Shown: one piece after another, positions 1 through 7,993 of the stretch
How the letters are laid out: each line of letters starts with the position of its first letter
Numbering within the stretch: position 1 is the stretch's first letter
Assembly: GCA_934215475.1 (NCBI GenBank)
Contig: CAKPZY010000028.1
Span: 1 to 24,674 of the forward strand
DNA length: 24,674 bases
Source of the DNA: an uncultured Ligilactobacillus sp.
Lineage (GTDB): Bacteria; Bacillota; Bacilli; Lactobacillales; Lactobacillaceae
Direction of reading: 5' to 3'
The notes under the pieces: model-generated
The model's input: the letters and a program-made list of their open reading frames with translations, nothing else
The model's database searches: none
What the model was told of the DNA's origin: nothing
Translations under genes and position numbers: made by a program

Positions 1-2
1 TG

Positions 3-89
3 GACTTAGGATGGAGTTGTAAATTATATAAAGGAAGGGCCCATTACGCACTAATCGACCCTCTTATTTATCAGCAAAAGGGCGTTTAA
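3..89 (+). CDS. possible 3' end of an unrecognised gene cut by the window edge
   Basis: A reading frame is open from the window edge for 28 codons and ends in TAA. It reads as a plausible C-terminus (ending LIDPLIYQQKGV), but I do not recognise a family. A weak hairpin overlaps the stop (AAAAGGGC at 77-84 pairing with GCCTTTTT further on, one G-U pair) and could be its terminator. Twenty-eight open codons can occur by chance, so this is a weak call that needs the upstream sequence. Confidence 0.3.
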   Translation, partial: DLGWSCKLYKGRAHYALIDPLIYQQKGV

Positions 90-141
90 AGAAGCCTTTT
101 TAACTTGTTTTAATCCTAGTCATATCATAAATAATCTTTAA

Positions 142-671
142 TTAATCACTGATACTTTTATTTTTGTAATCAATGAAATCAAGATACATTAAATCTTCAT
201 CATGATAATTTTTACCGTCAAATAAGGAATAGGGCTCTCTACCATATTTATTGAAACCAAGTGCTTTGTATAAATCTTTAGCGGATTTATTTTCAGATGA
301 AACTGTTAATTTTATAATTCTTATGTCTGGTAACATAGAGGCTTTATCCAATAAGATATTGATTAATTTCTTTGTATATCCTCGGTTTCTATAATTTGGC
401 AAACAATATACTGCGGTAATTCACCCTTATGCTGCTCCTTTAAGCCGATTTCCCGCGTAAAAGAAGCAATATTTATTAAACGTCCACAATCAAAAGATCC
501 TAGCATAAATTTATTGTCCGTAGCTTTTATTCTATTTTTAAAATATTCGTCTGATTTTTTTACTTCTTCCTCATAACTAGACCCAAAGGACATGGGGTCA
601 TTTTTTAAGGCAAGGAGCCTGATTTCCCTAAAGCTTTCAAAATCGTCTAGATTTAATGTTGTAATGTGCAT
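142..671 (-). pseudogene. GNAT family N-acetyltransferase, frameshifted
   Basis: Two minus-strand frames together encode one GNAT acetyltransferase. GNAT enzymes transfer an acetyl group from acetyl-CoA to an amine, and the substrate here is unknown. The first frame (671 down to about 421) carries the N-terminal helix and strands as far as HKGE. The second frame continues as ITAVYC-LPNYRNRGYTKKL, which contains the acetyl-CoA loop (R-N-R-G-Y-T, a variant of Q/R-x-x-G-x-G/A), and ends at 142. Restoring one A in the GAATT run near 418-422 joins the frames into 177 codons with HKGEITAVYC at the junction. The 530-base length is exactly one short of a multiple of three. The start ATG at 671 follows CAGGAGCGG, a good ribosome binding site. 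Either this is a real pseudogene or the base was lost in sequencing. Confidence 0.85.
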
Positions 672-770
672 TAACCGCTCCTGGTTACAAAAATATAATT
701 TTTATTGTCAGCTTGTTCTTCACTTATTCGTTACTTTTGTCACACTCTCAGACGCTTTATCAGTCCATTT

Positions 771-798
771 CGAAAGCTTTCGTGGTGAAATTGTACCA
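771..798 (-). promoter_or_regulatory. candidate extended -10 promoter with a palindromic operator
   Basis: On the minus strand TGGTACAAT (798 down to 790) is an extended -10 box, although I see no good -35. Just downstream is a perfect 12-bp palindrome, CGAAAGCTTTCG (771-782), in the position of a repressor site near the transcription start. The GNAT gene start lies about 100 bases further on, so this may be its promoter. The rest of the 672-1055 gap shows only another short palindrome, TTAGTT-A-AACTAA (842-854), and no gene that I can support. Confidence 0.35.
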
Positions 799-1099
799 TA
801 AGAGCCTTCAAGCAGCTTTTTTTCCTTTCTTTTTGAAAAAATTAGTTAAACTAAGTCGACTGCTTGACTAATTATCACTAATCAATCGTTGTTTTTGTTA
901 GCCTAAGGTAAAGGAAGGGCAGAAAATTGTCTATTCAAAATAAATGATTGTCTTAGACAGATAAACTAAATTTGCCTAAAACAGTCTTATTTAAAAAGTT
1001 ATCATGACCCATTTATAATAAATTGGTCTTTCACCAGATGAAATAATAAAACAGATTATTCTAAAGGAGACTGACTATCTCCGATCTTATCAGTTGTCT

Positions 1100-1627
1100 C
1101 TAGCGGAACACGCAACCATTTAAAAAGCGGCTTAATAAGTTGAACCAAGAGATCATTAGAATAATTTTTCTCGATCCTTCTTCACCAAAATGCTGTTTTA
1201 TTTTCACTAAAGTTTTATCGTCCAGTGTTCCTCGCAATGATAGTTCATCAGTTGCTTGACAAACCAGGACAAATTCATCATCAATTCCTGTAACAGCTTC
1301 ATCTTTAGCAATTTCAGCGATATCCTGGTGAGATAAGCCAACATTGTGCGCCATTTTTATGTTAGCCTGCCATTCGTATGGCACGTTTAGAATTTTGGCT
1401 GCTCGTAAAATGATGACTTCACGCGTTTGCGCCTTAATACCAGAAGTAGTAAAGACTGCTTGTACTAAGCCAACAGTAGCCTGATACATATCCCCTGTTC
1501 CGGCAAACATTTTGAGCACGTTAAGCGTTTTTGAGGGGTCATAAGAAGCGCCAACAACTTTTTTAACTTCTTTTTCATCAGGTAAAGTAATGCTTTCACG
1601 TGAATTGTATTTTTGAGGGTAATTCAT
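1100..1627 (-). CDS. carboxymuconolactone decarboxylase (CMD/AhpD-like) family protein, C-terminus frameshifted
   Basis: The protein matches the CMD fold family: REVIILRAAKIL (about 69-80) followed by YEWQANIKMAHNVGLSHQDIAEI (about 84-106). AhpD peroxidases carry a C-x-x-C pair in this region and this protein has none. It therefore belongs with the 4-carboxymuconolactone decarboxylase-like hydrolase/decarboxylase branch, and its substrate is unknown. The frame stops early at 1100 after FLNGCVFR. Adding one base near 1112 restores NGCRVPLETTDKIG, the usual end of this subfamily, and continues to a TAA at 1056, giving 190 residues. The present 175-residue product would thus lack a conserved C-terminal strand. 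GAAAGGA lies 8-10 bases before the ATG. The gene stands alone between two gaps. Confidence 0.8.
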   Translation of the reverse strand: MNYPQKYNSRESITLPDEKEVKKVVGASYDPSKTLNVLKMFAGTGDMYQATVGLVQAVFTTSGIKAQTREVIILRAAKILNVPYEWQANIKMAHNVGLSHQDIAEIAKDEAVTGIDDEFVLVCQATDELSLRGTLDDKTLVKIKQHFGEEGSRKIILMISWFNLLSRFLNGCVFR

Positions 1628-1754
1628 AAAAATTTTCCTTTCAATAATAATTTGACTGTTCAGCTAGCACAACTACATTTTAAAATTTAGAGGTTAGAAT
1701 TTTGCAATCAACTGTAACATAAAACAAAGCTTATTTATAACACATGGGTTTTAA

Positions 1755-1790
1755 TGCTAATAGATTAGCGGACTAATCACAGCATTTTTT
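1755..1790. repeat. inverted repeat upstream of the CMD gene, candidate operator
   Basis: GATTAG-CGGA-CTAATC (about 1762-1777) is a perfect 6-bp inverted repeat, flanked by TGCT/AGCA outer arms and followed on the plus strand by six T. No plus-strand gene precedes it, so a terminator role is unlikely. It lies about 130 bases upstream of the CMD start and could be a TetR- or MarR-type operator. Apart from this and the dld terminator, I see nothing in the 1628-1934 gap. Confidence 0.35.
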
Positions 1791-1879
1791 AGTTAAGTTT
1801 ACTTGAATCGGTAAGTAGCAGATCTATCAGTATAGGATCACTCATTTGTAGTTGAGACAAAATCCATGCATTCTTTGAC

Positions 1880-1920
1880 AAAAAAATAACCGATTTATCG
1901 ACAAGCGATAACGGCTATTA
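1880..1920 (-). terminator. rho-independent terminator of dld
   Basis: Read on the minus strand, just after the dld stop, AATAGCCG..TTATCG pairs with CGATAA..CGGTTATT with one G-U pair and a 2-base bulge. A run of seven T follows. Position and orientation fit termination of dld. Confidence 0.8.
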
Positions 1921-1934
1921 TTAAAAACTTGAGT

Positions 1935-3614
1935 TTAATATTCTCCCCAGTACTTAGACATTGTCTGTTTACCCACACCCGGGTTAAAACTGTTGGTTGG
2001 ATCATCCTTCTTATAGTGCTTGACTAATGCTGGTGCTGCCTCGTATAAGTGTCCTACATTGTGTTCGGCTGGATAAATAGCGTGGCGCTTGTCCAAAATT
2101 TTCAGCATTTCTTTTTTAAGCTCGTGCGCATCAATCCCGGGTTTTAAAATATAATCTTGGTGCATGACGTGGTCAAGTAAATGGCCATAATATATTTTGT
2201 GCTCTATTTTATCGTCGATTTCCTTTGGTAAATGCTCAAACCATTTATAATCATTGCTTGCTAACGCAATATCTAATGGCAAAATATCAATACTATCCTG
2301 CTTCAATTCCTGATAACGAATAGCAACACCAGCCGTTACATAGCGGTGCGTTGCCGCCTTACTGGTCTCATTTTCATCAGCTTCAAAGTAGTCACCGCTT
2401 GCTTTTTTGAAGTAAGATTTGAGATACGCGCGTGCTTCTTCAATGCCATCGCCAGCCATCTTTAATTGCAGATAATGGTCGTATTTTTCGTAATAATCAT
2501 CTATTCTTTTAGGCATTTGATTAGGGAATAAATGACTTAATGCTTGCAGCAAACGATCGGGGAAATAAGGCTTGAAAAATGGAATATGCTTCAAAAACCG
2601 TTCGCCCCACGCTTTTAGTGCAAACAATTGCGGCAAGTGACCAGTACCAATTTTTTCAATCACGATCAGCGAGTCTTTACCATACTTCTTAGCTAACTCA
2701 TATGCGTGTTTATGCATGTATTCACCAGAAACGGGTAGCTCTTTGAAATTCGTCATGATATGCCGACGGATATCTTCCAACTCATCAGGATTATTGGTCC
2801 CAATATAAAACATTTGTGTTCTTTTATCCTTTGGGAATGTGTCTAATCTGACAGCAAGCGCCGCAACGTGACCGGATGACCCAGATACTTCATACAATTC
2901 TTTAGGATTAGAGTTGTACCGAATGGGTTTATCAGATTCGACATCACGCACAACCTGTTCATGGTTGAACATTGAACCATGATGTTTCGTAGCTGGAACT
3001 TGATTCACGTCAAAATTACGGTCTTGCAAATTATTGATGATTTCTTCAGGCGTTTTGCCCAAATCAATGTCCAAATGATTAACTAAGTGCATTTTGTCAT
3101 TTTCATCGATCCAAACATACAAGGCTAGCTCTGTGTAAGCTGGTCCTCTTCTGATCAAGGCACCACCAGAATTGTTATTGATGCCGCCGATTACCGATGC
3201 CCCTAAATTAGATGAACCAATAACTGAATGCGGCTCTCGTTTGATCCGCTGTAATTCGTTTTCCAAGTGAAACAATGTCGTTCCAGGGAACGCGAGAACT
3301 TGTTTCCCATTATTGATCAACTGTAGGTCTTTAATTTTCGTTCCGTTTACGACAACTGCCGGCCGGTCATAACCTGGAGCTGGTACGGAACCCTCTGTCA
3401 AACTAGTGTTGGACGCCTGCATAATAATGATAATGTTGTTATCATGCAAAACATTAAGAACGCGCCACATTTCCATTAAAGTAGTAGGAAATACTACTGC
3501 TAATGCATCGCCCTTACCGGAACGATACCCCGTCCGAAAGCGTAAAGATTTTGCTTTGTTGGCAATGACATTTTTTTGGCCAACAACATTGACTAGTTCA
3601 TCAACTAAGTCCAC
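1935..3614 (-). CDS. dld: quinone-dependent D-lactate dehydrogenase (FAD, membrane-associated)
   Basis: The enzyme oxidises D-lactate to pyruvate at the membrane and passes the electrons to quinone through FAD. At 559 residues it is close to the 571 of E. coli Dld and follows it closely: YRSGKGDALAVVFP (30-43), a FAD-binding loop with REPHSVIGSSNLGASVIGG (127-144), NNNSGGALIRRGPAYTE (146-162), and a C-terminal HNVGHLYEA in the Dld membrane-binding domain. It has no signal peptide or membrane span, as expected for a peripheral protein. The start is GTG at 3614, placed 8-10 bases after AGGGGAGAAG. The gene is monocistronic, with its own terminator. It suggests that lactate can be reoxidised when a respiratory or other quinone acceptor is present. 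Confidence 0.95.
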   Translation of the reverse strand: MDLVDELVNVVGQKNVIANKAKSLRFRTGYRSGKGDALAVVFPTTLMEMWRVLNVLHDNNIIIIMQASNTSLTEGSVPAPGYDRPAVVVNGTKIKDLQLINNGKQVLAFPGTTLFHLENELQRIKREPHSVIGSSNLGASVIGGINNNSGGALIRRGPAYTELALYVWIDENDKMHLVNHLDIDLGKTPEEIINNLQDRNFDVNQVPATKHHGSMFNHEQVVRDVESDKPIRYNSNPKELYEVSGSSGHVAALAVRLDTFPKDKRTQMFYIGTNNPDELEDIRRHIMTNFKELPVSGEYMHKHAYELAKKYGKDSLIVIEKIGTGHLPQLFALKAWGERFLKHIPFFKPYFPDRLLQALSHLFPNQMPKRIDDYYEKYDHYLQLKMAGDGIEEARAYLKSYFKKASGDYFEADENETSKAATHRYVTAGVAIRYQELKQDSIDILPLDIALASNDYKWFEHLPKEIDDKIEHKIYYGHLLDHVMHQDYILKPGIDAHELKKEMLKILDKRHAIYPAEHNVGHLYEAAPALVKHYKKDDPTNSFNPGVGKQTMSKYWGEY

Positions 3615-3635
3615 GTTAACTTCTCCCCTCTACAA

Positions 3636-3650
3636 CGTTTGTATCAAACG
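3636..3650. promoter_or_regulatory. palindromic operator in the dld leader
   Basis: CGTTTG-TAT-CAAACG is a perfect inverted repeat with 6-bp arms, lying 22 bases before the dld GTG and downstream of the candidate -10 box. A repressor bound here would block elongation. The sequence only partly resembles a cre site. No regulator gene adjoins it, so its binding protein is unknown. Confidence 0.5.
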
Positions 3651-3713
3651 CTTTAATCACTATAAGGTTAATGGTACGCTTTTTTTGTCATTTTGGTTAG
3701 TAAAAAAGGTTGT

Positions 3714-3722
3714 ATCATACCA
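3714..3722 (-). promoter_or_regulatory. candidate extended -10 of the dld promoter
   Basis: On the minus strand TGGTATGAT is an extended -10 element about 100 bases upstream of the dld start. The upstream -35 (TTGCTA) is at a poor spacing of about 20 bases, so the extended -10 would have to carry recognition. Confidence 0.4.
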
Positions 3723-3899
3723 AATAAATAATACTAAAATAGCAAAAATTAATTCGTTGTATAATTCAAGTGTCTTAAGGGGTTTCAGTCTCCACTCTGA
3801 ATTGCTTACTTTTTCTGAAACATTCCAGTCTAGCAGCCTTTAAAATGGGCTTTGACTGATTAAATGGCAAACAAAGCTTATCTAACGACATTATTGGAA

Positions 3900-4343
3900 T
3901 CATTTGTATAAATTACGATTTTGCGAAGGCTTATTCTTATCCGTTCTATGTAGAAATTTATCCAGCTTCTCGGCTGCTTCTTTAGGTTGTATGTTAATTT
4001 TGTTTATGCGGTCTCTATTTACCCACGTAGGAATATAGATATTATCTGTATTAGATTTAACTAGCTCTTCACCTGAAATGTCAGGTGTATACACAGAATT
4101 TATGATGGCAAAAAATATCCTGTGCTTTTCTTGCCCGTTTATATCAAAAATATAACTAATATCATTCGAAGAAAAGCTTATTTGTAGTTCCTCGTTTATT
4201 TCACGAATGGCTGTTTGAACAGCAGTTTCAGAGTTTTTTGATCCTCCACCAGGTATTATCCAGTAATCCCTATTATTTTTAATTCTATGTATCAACATAA
4301 TTGAATTTAATTTTTGATTATAAATAACGATTGTTGCCCGCAT
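3900..4343 (-). CDS. Nudix hydrolase
   Basis: Nudix enzymes cleave nucleoside diphosphates linked to another group, using a divalent metal. This 147-residue protein has a full Nudix box: G33, E39, then R47-E48-x-x-E51-E52, with L53-Q54-I55 at the end, where the family's usual Gly is Gln. The PGGG at 31-34 and the beta strand before it (IVIYNQ..IMLIHR) fit the fold. The substrate cannot be told from the sequence. The ATG at 4343 follows TTGAGGT by a normal spacing. The C-terminal 20 residues are polar and probably disordered. It stands alone with about 190 bases before it, and no clear terminator follows it. Confidence 0.9.
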   Translation of the reverse strand: MRATIVIYNQKLNSIMLIHRIKNNRDYWIIPGGGSKNSETAVQTAIREINEELQISFSSNDISYIFDINGQEKHRIFFAIINSVYTPDISGEELVKSNTDNIYIPTWVNRDRINKINIQPKEAAEKLDKFLHRTDKNKPSQNRNLYK

Positions 4344-4528
4344 TTTTTACCTCAATTTCATTGTTTCATTTGATTAATTCTTAGCCAAATTTCTCTGTAA
4401 GCAAAGTACCAGCACTTTAGAAAGGCTATCTATTCAATCAAGGAATAAGCAGCTTAATTCGACGGAAACATTTTGGGAAGATTGATAATTAGCTAGTATC
4501 ATTTAACTAAAAGACATGCAAAGCAGCC

Positions 4529-4807
4529 TTAATTTCTTCCTCCCAAAACTGCACTATTTAATATTCCCCAAAACCATTGATCGCGGTGTAATTTTTTTAA
4601 TAAAATTCTGCCATCTTTCGATAACTGGCCACTGATAGATAGCTTTCTCAGAGAGTGAATAATAGCTAGTATTTCCCTTTCTTGAGATGTTTTTGGGTCG
4701 TTTATTTTGTTAACAGTATCAAAAATGAGCTTCTTTTCATTATTGTTTAAATTAGGGTGTTTTTCCTCAAACTTCAAGAGATCTCGTTTTTTATCATTTT
4801 TGAACAT
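4529..4807 (-). CDS. hypothetical 92-residue hydrophilic protein
   Basis: I do not recognise this protein. It is lysine-rich and predicted largely helical in its first 60 residues (NNNEKKLIFDTVNKIN, then SQEREILAIIHSLRKL). It ends with RDQWFWGILNSAVLGG, an aromatic and glycine-containing tail that could contact a membrane. Its size and charge recall small bacteriocin-immunity proteins, but I see no specific match and no bacteriocin gene nearby. The only AGGA upstream is about 14 bases from the ATG, too far to be ideal, and stop codons exclude an earlier start. The protein-like composition favours a real gene, but weakly. Confidence 0.5.
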   Translation of the reverse strand: MFKNDKKRDLLKFEEKHPNLNNNEKKLIFDTVNKINDPKTSQEREILAIIHSLRKLSISGQLSKDGRILLKKLHRDQWFWGILNSAVLGGRN

Positions 4808-5240
4808 ATTTATTACATCAAGTCCTTTAGCTATTTATTTGTTGAAACGACGAAACAACCGACCAACACAAGATATTAAAAAGGTTTCAGGTGGGAGCAT
4901 AATTTGTTTCCTTGCTGAGGTTCTTGGAAGCTCGACCCGTAAAGTTCCTTCTTTGTAGCGCTGGCATCTATATACATCAATGCACCAAGTAGAAATAATC
5001 ATTTGTGTGCTTTTATTTGGTCTTTCCGGTTAAAAGGTAACTGCTATCCTGGACTTGCTCAACAGTTTAAAATAATAAAACTGCTAAATCAAGCTTTTCA
5101 AATGCACATCATCTCTCACTGTGTATTCATTTCAATGTTTATTTTATGGGAGTTTTATCTAAGAACATATATTTTTCATGCAGCTAAAAAATTAAAATAG
5201 AGAAGGGAAGCTGAACTTAAAGGAAGTAAGGCAAACTAAA
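4808..5240. other. gap without a supportable gene
   Basis: Several short frames exist here, up to 65 codons on the plus strand (5003-5200) and 55 codons on the minus strand (4835-5002). None has a ribosome binding site or a recognisable protein pattern. I see no strong hairpin or repeat. The regulatory sites of the adh operon begin at 5241. Confidence 0.5.
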
Positions 5241-5254
5241 TGTAAGCGCTTTAA
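5241..5254. promoter_or_regulatory. cre site (CcpA) of the alcohol/aldehyde dehydrogenase operon
   Basis: TGTAAGCGCTTTAA matches the catabolite responsive element consensus TGWAAGCGCTWWCA with one difference (C to A near the end). It lies directly upstream of the extended -10 and covers the -35 position, so CcpA binding should repress the operon when preferred sugars are present. Repression is inferred from position. Confidence 0.75.
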
Positions 5255-5263
5255 TAGATTGTA

Positions 5264-5272
5264 TGGTAGCAT
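5264..5272 (+). promoter_or_regulatory. candidate extended -10 promoter of the adh-aldh operon
   Basis: TGGTAGCAT is an extended -10 box 40 bases before the start codon. The corresponding -35 position is inside the cre site. The leader then contains AAGGAGG at 5296-5302, 9 bases before the ATG. Confidence 0.45.
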
Positions 5273-5311
5273 GATTTTGGAAAATATATTTCTCAGAAGG
5301 AGGCTTTTTTT

Positions 5312-6430
5312 ATGAAAGTAAAAGCGGCTGTTTTAGAAGGGGTAAACGAATCATTTAAAGTTACTGAGGTTGAACTTGATAAACCTCAAAGTAATGAAGT
5401 TTTAGTCAAACTGGTTGCTTCTGGTGTTTGTCATACTGATGCTACTGTAGCTGATGGGACTGTCCCACTGCCGCTACCTGCTATTTTAGGGCATGAAGGT
5501 TCTGGTATTGTTGAAGAAGTCGGACCTGATGTTCAAAACTTCAAAAAAGGAGACCATGTCGTAATTGGCTTTGCGTCCTGCGGAGAATGTAAGTACTGTA
5601 AGGCGGGACGCCCAGGTGCTTGTGTCCGTTTTGCAGAACTCAATATGGGTAGTGGTGAGATGAAGGACCATACTCATCGTTTGCATACTGAAGATGGCAA
5701 AGATATTTCCAACTTCTTTGGCCAGTCCTCTCTGGCAACTTATGCTGTGACTGATACCAATAATCTGGTAAAAGTTCCCGATGAGATCGATCTTCGTTAC
5801 CTCGGGCCATTGGGTTGCGGCTTTATGACCGGTAGTGGCAGTGTGTTAAATGCCTTAGATCCTGAAGCGGGCTCAAACTTGGCTGTCTTTGGGACAGGAG
5901 CTGTAGGCTTGGCAGGGATCATGGCCGGAAACGTGGCTAATTGCGCACATGTGATTGCGGTGGATATTAATGACGAACGGCTTGAACTTGCGAAAACATT
6001 AGGTGCAACTGATTCCATTAACAGCAAAAATGAAGAAGTCATTGACAGGATCAAAGAAATTACAGAAGGATCAATGATCGACTATGCATTAGATACAACA
6101 GGTGTTCCGGCAGTGATCGAAAACGCTCTTCGTTCATTAGCTATTGCCGGGCAGTTAGCACCAATTGCAGTGTCACCCAAGGATATTACAATTAATCCCC
6201 TGAATGACTTATTAATGCCATCACGTACTATTAAGGGTGTCATTGAGGGTGATGCGGTACCCCAAACATTTATTCCTAAGCTGGTTTCTTTCTATAAAGC
6301 AGGTAAATTTCCAATAGACAAATTAACAAAGTTTTATAGTTTAGATCAAGTTGATCAAGCTTTTGCTGATTCTAAGAATGGGAAAACAGTGAAGCCTGTG
6401 ATCGTCTTGGATCAAAGTTACAAAGCTTAA
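5312..6430 (+). CDS. zinc-dependent alcohol dehydrogenase, aryl/benzyl-alcohol type
   Basis: This medium-chain, NAD-linked zinc alcohol dehydrogenase interconverts an alcohol and its aldehyde. The 372-residue length fits the class III/aryl-alcohol branch. Catalytic zinc ligands are C40 (GVCHTD), H61 (GHEGSG) and C169 (GPLGCGFMTGSG). The structural zinc lobe is complete with C90, C93, C96 and C104. The Rossmann motif is G194-T-G-A-V-G199, and D218 in AVDIN predicts a preference for NAD over NADP. The operon partner is an aldehyde dehydrogenase of the benzaldehyde/vanillin type. The pair therefore probably oxidises aromatic alcohols to acids, or detoxifies aromatic aldehydes. Straight-chain substrates remain possible. 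AAGGAGG gives strong translation. Confidence 0.92.
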   Translation: MKVKAAVLEGVNESFKVTEVELDKPQSNEVLVKLVASGVCHTDATVADGTVPLPLPAILGHEGSGIVEEVGPDVQNFKKGDHVVIGFASCGECKYCKAGRPGACVRFAELNMGSGEMKDHTHRLHTEDGKDISNFFGQSSLATYAVTDTNNLVKVPDEIDLRYLGPLGCGFMTGSGSVLNALDPEAGSNLAVFGTGAVGLAGIMAGNVANCAHVIAVDINDERLELAKTLGATDSINSKNEEVIDRIKEITEGSMIDYALDTTGVPAVIENALRSLAIAGQLAPIAVSPKDITINPLNDLLMPSRTIKGVIEGDAVPQTFIPKLVSFYKAGKFPIDKLTKFYSLDQVDQAFADSKNGKTVKPVIVLDQSYKA

Positions 6431-6456
6431 AGAATATTTTGAAAGGAGGGCCATTA

Positions 6457-7923
6457 ATGTACCAATTGAATGACTATACACAGCAGTTCATCGATGGTGA
6501 TTGGCAAACCGGCAGCGATGGCTCACATACTACGGTTGATACTGACCCATATAACGGAGAAAAATTAACTGAAATTGTTGGTGCTGATAAGAGTGATGTT
6601 GATGCGGCTTATACAAGTGCGCAACAAGCACAAAAAGAATGGGCAGCCTCGCCAGCATCGGCTCGAATTGCTGTTTTGGATAAAGCACTTGAGCTGATAG
6701 ATGAGCACCACGAACAAATAATCAAAGACTTAGTTAACGAATCCGGCAGTACTAGGATCAAGGCGGAGTTCGAGTTATTTTCAGCAATCAACATTACTAA
6801 AGAGTCGCGTAATATTGCTTTACACGCAGATGGCAAGATCTTACAGCCTGCTTATCCGCAGCAGACCAGTTTGGCATTTCGTGAACCATTGGGAGTAATT
6901 GGCCTGATCAGTCCGTGGAACTTTCCCTTTCACTTAACTATGCGTTCTTTGGCTCCAGCACTTGCGTTAGGAAACAGTGTGGTGGTTAAGCCGGCTAGCG
7001 ACACGCCTGTAACCGGGGGATTGCTGCTGGGTCAAATTTTTGCTGATGCTGGTTTGCCTGCTGGCGTTTTAAACGTAGTAGTTGGGTCTGGTTCAGTAAT
7101 TGGAGATTACTTTGTACAACATCCTATTCCTGAGCTCATTTCATTTACTGGTTCGTCAGCAGTCGGGCGCGGGATCGGCGAAAAAGTTATGCAAACCGAC
7201 GTTCTTAAGAAAACTTCGCTTGAATTAGGCGGGAATGCTCCCTTTGTTGTGCTGGATGATGCCGATTTAGATGATGCAGCGCATGGGGCGGTTGTTTCTA
7301 AGTTTTTGCATCAAGGTCAAATTTGTATGACAGCCAATCGTTTGATCGTAGAAGAAAAAGTCTATGATAAATTCATGCCGCTGTTAGCAAAATATGTTAA
7401 GGGGATGAAAGTTGGCGACCCCAACGATGAAGATACCGTTGTTGGACCAATTATTAATCAAAAGCAAACTGATTCGATTTTGAATAAAGTCCTCCAAGCT
7501 AAAAAAGACGGGGCAACAGAGTTCATTTCTGGTAAGCATGATGGAAATTTGATCTGGCCAATAGTCTTAACTAATATTGATCCACTAGCGGAAATTGCCC
7601 AAGAGGAGGTCTTTGGGCCGGTTTATCCAGTTATTAAAGTTGCAAATGACGAAGAAGCCCTGGAGATCGCCAATAATACTAAGTACGGTCTTTCAAGTGC
7701 TGTGTATACCTCTGATATGGAAAGAGGTATCAAGTTTGCGCGTGGTATTGATGCTGGAATGACACATATCAATGATATTTCACCGGACGATCAGCCAAAT
7801 GTGCCTTTCGGAGGCGAGAAGAATTCTGGAATTGGGCGTTTCAATGGTGAGTGGGTCCTTGACGAGTTCACTAGGATGCACTGGATCACCTATCAGGGAG
7901 AACCTCATCCTTACCCATTTTAA
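6457..7923 (+). CDS. NAD(P)-dependent aldehyde dehydrogenase, benzaldehyde/vanillin dehydrogenase type
   Basis: It oxidises an aldehyde to the carboxylic acid. The key residues are all present: N155 in SPWNFPF, K178 in VVVKPAS, FTGSSAVG (230-237), E256 in LELGGNAP, and the nucleophile C290 in GQICMTANR. The C-terminus GEPHPYPF resembles Bacillus YfmT-like vanillin dehydrogenases. I chose the ATG at 6457 because AAAGGAGGG sits 8 bases before it, while the in-frame TTG at 6439 overlaps that site. It lies 26 bases after the alcohol dehydrogenase and before a strong terminator, so the two genes form a closed operon. The aromatic specificity is an inference from family resemblance. Confidence 0.92.
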   Translation: MYQLNDYTQQFIDGDWQTGSDGSHTTVDTDPYNGEKLTEIVGADKSDVDAAYTSAQQAQKEWAASPASARIAVLDKALELIDEHHEQIIKDLVNESGSTRIKAEFELFSAINITKESRNIALHADGKILQPAYPQQTSLAFREPLGVIGLISPWNFPFHLTMRSLAPALALGNSVVVKPASDTPVTGGLLLGQIFADAGLPAGVLNVVVGSGSVIGDYFVQHPIPELISFTGSSAVGRGIGEKVMQTDVLKKTSLELGGNAPFVVLDDADLDDAAHGAVVSKFLHQGQICMTANRLIVEEKVYDKFMPLLAKYVKGMKVGDPNDEDTVVGPIINQKQTDSILNKVLQAKKDGATEFISGKHDGNLIWPIVLTNIDPLAEIAQEEVFGPVYPVIKVANDEEALEIANNTKYGLSSAVYTSDMERGIKFARGIDAGMTHINDISPDDQPNVPFGGEKNSGIGRFNGEWVLDEFTRMHWITYQGEPHPYPF

Positions 7924-7993
7924 TGAGTTAGGCCTGAATGACCTTACCAATTATAACTTTTAAAGAATTCTGTAAAACTAACTGCAAATAAAT

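Noticed and set aside
592..801. Plus-strand open frame of 69 codons over the GNAT start
   Set aside because: It is antisense to the GNAT gene, has no ribosome binding site, and no protein-like pattern.
3406..3843. Plus-strand frame of 145 codons over the dld start
   Set aside because: It is antisense to dld for half its length and shows no family motif or start signal.
3780..3860. Nested inverted repeats (CAGTC/GACTG, AGCC/GGCT) after the Nudix gene as a terminator
   Set aside because: The arms are short, with large loops and no T run in either direction, so I could not support a terminator.
4880..4930. Possible second T-box (AGGTGGGAGC near 4888)
   Set aside because: The conserved GGTGG-accGCG pattern, specifier and terminator are all missing.
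4835..5002. Minus-strand 55-codon frame just upstream of the 92-residue gene
   Set aside because: There is no ribosome binding site before its ATG and no recognisable domain. Chance is sufficient.
5003..5200. Plus-strand 65-codon frame before the alcohol dehydrogenase
   Set aside because: It has no ribosome binding site, an irregular composition, and no family resemblance.
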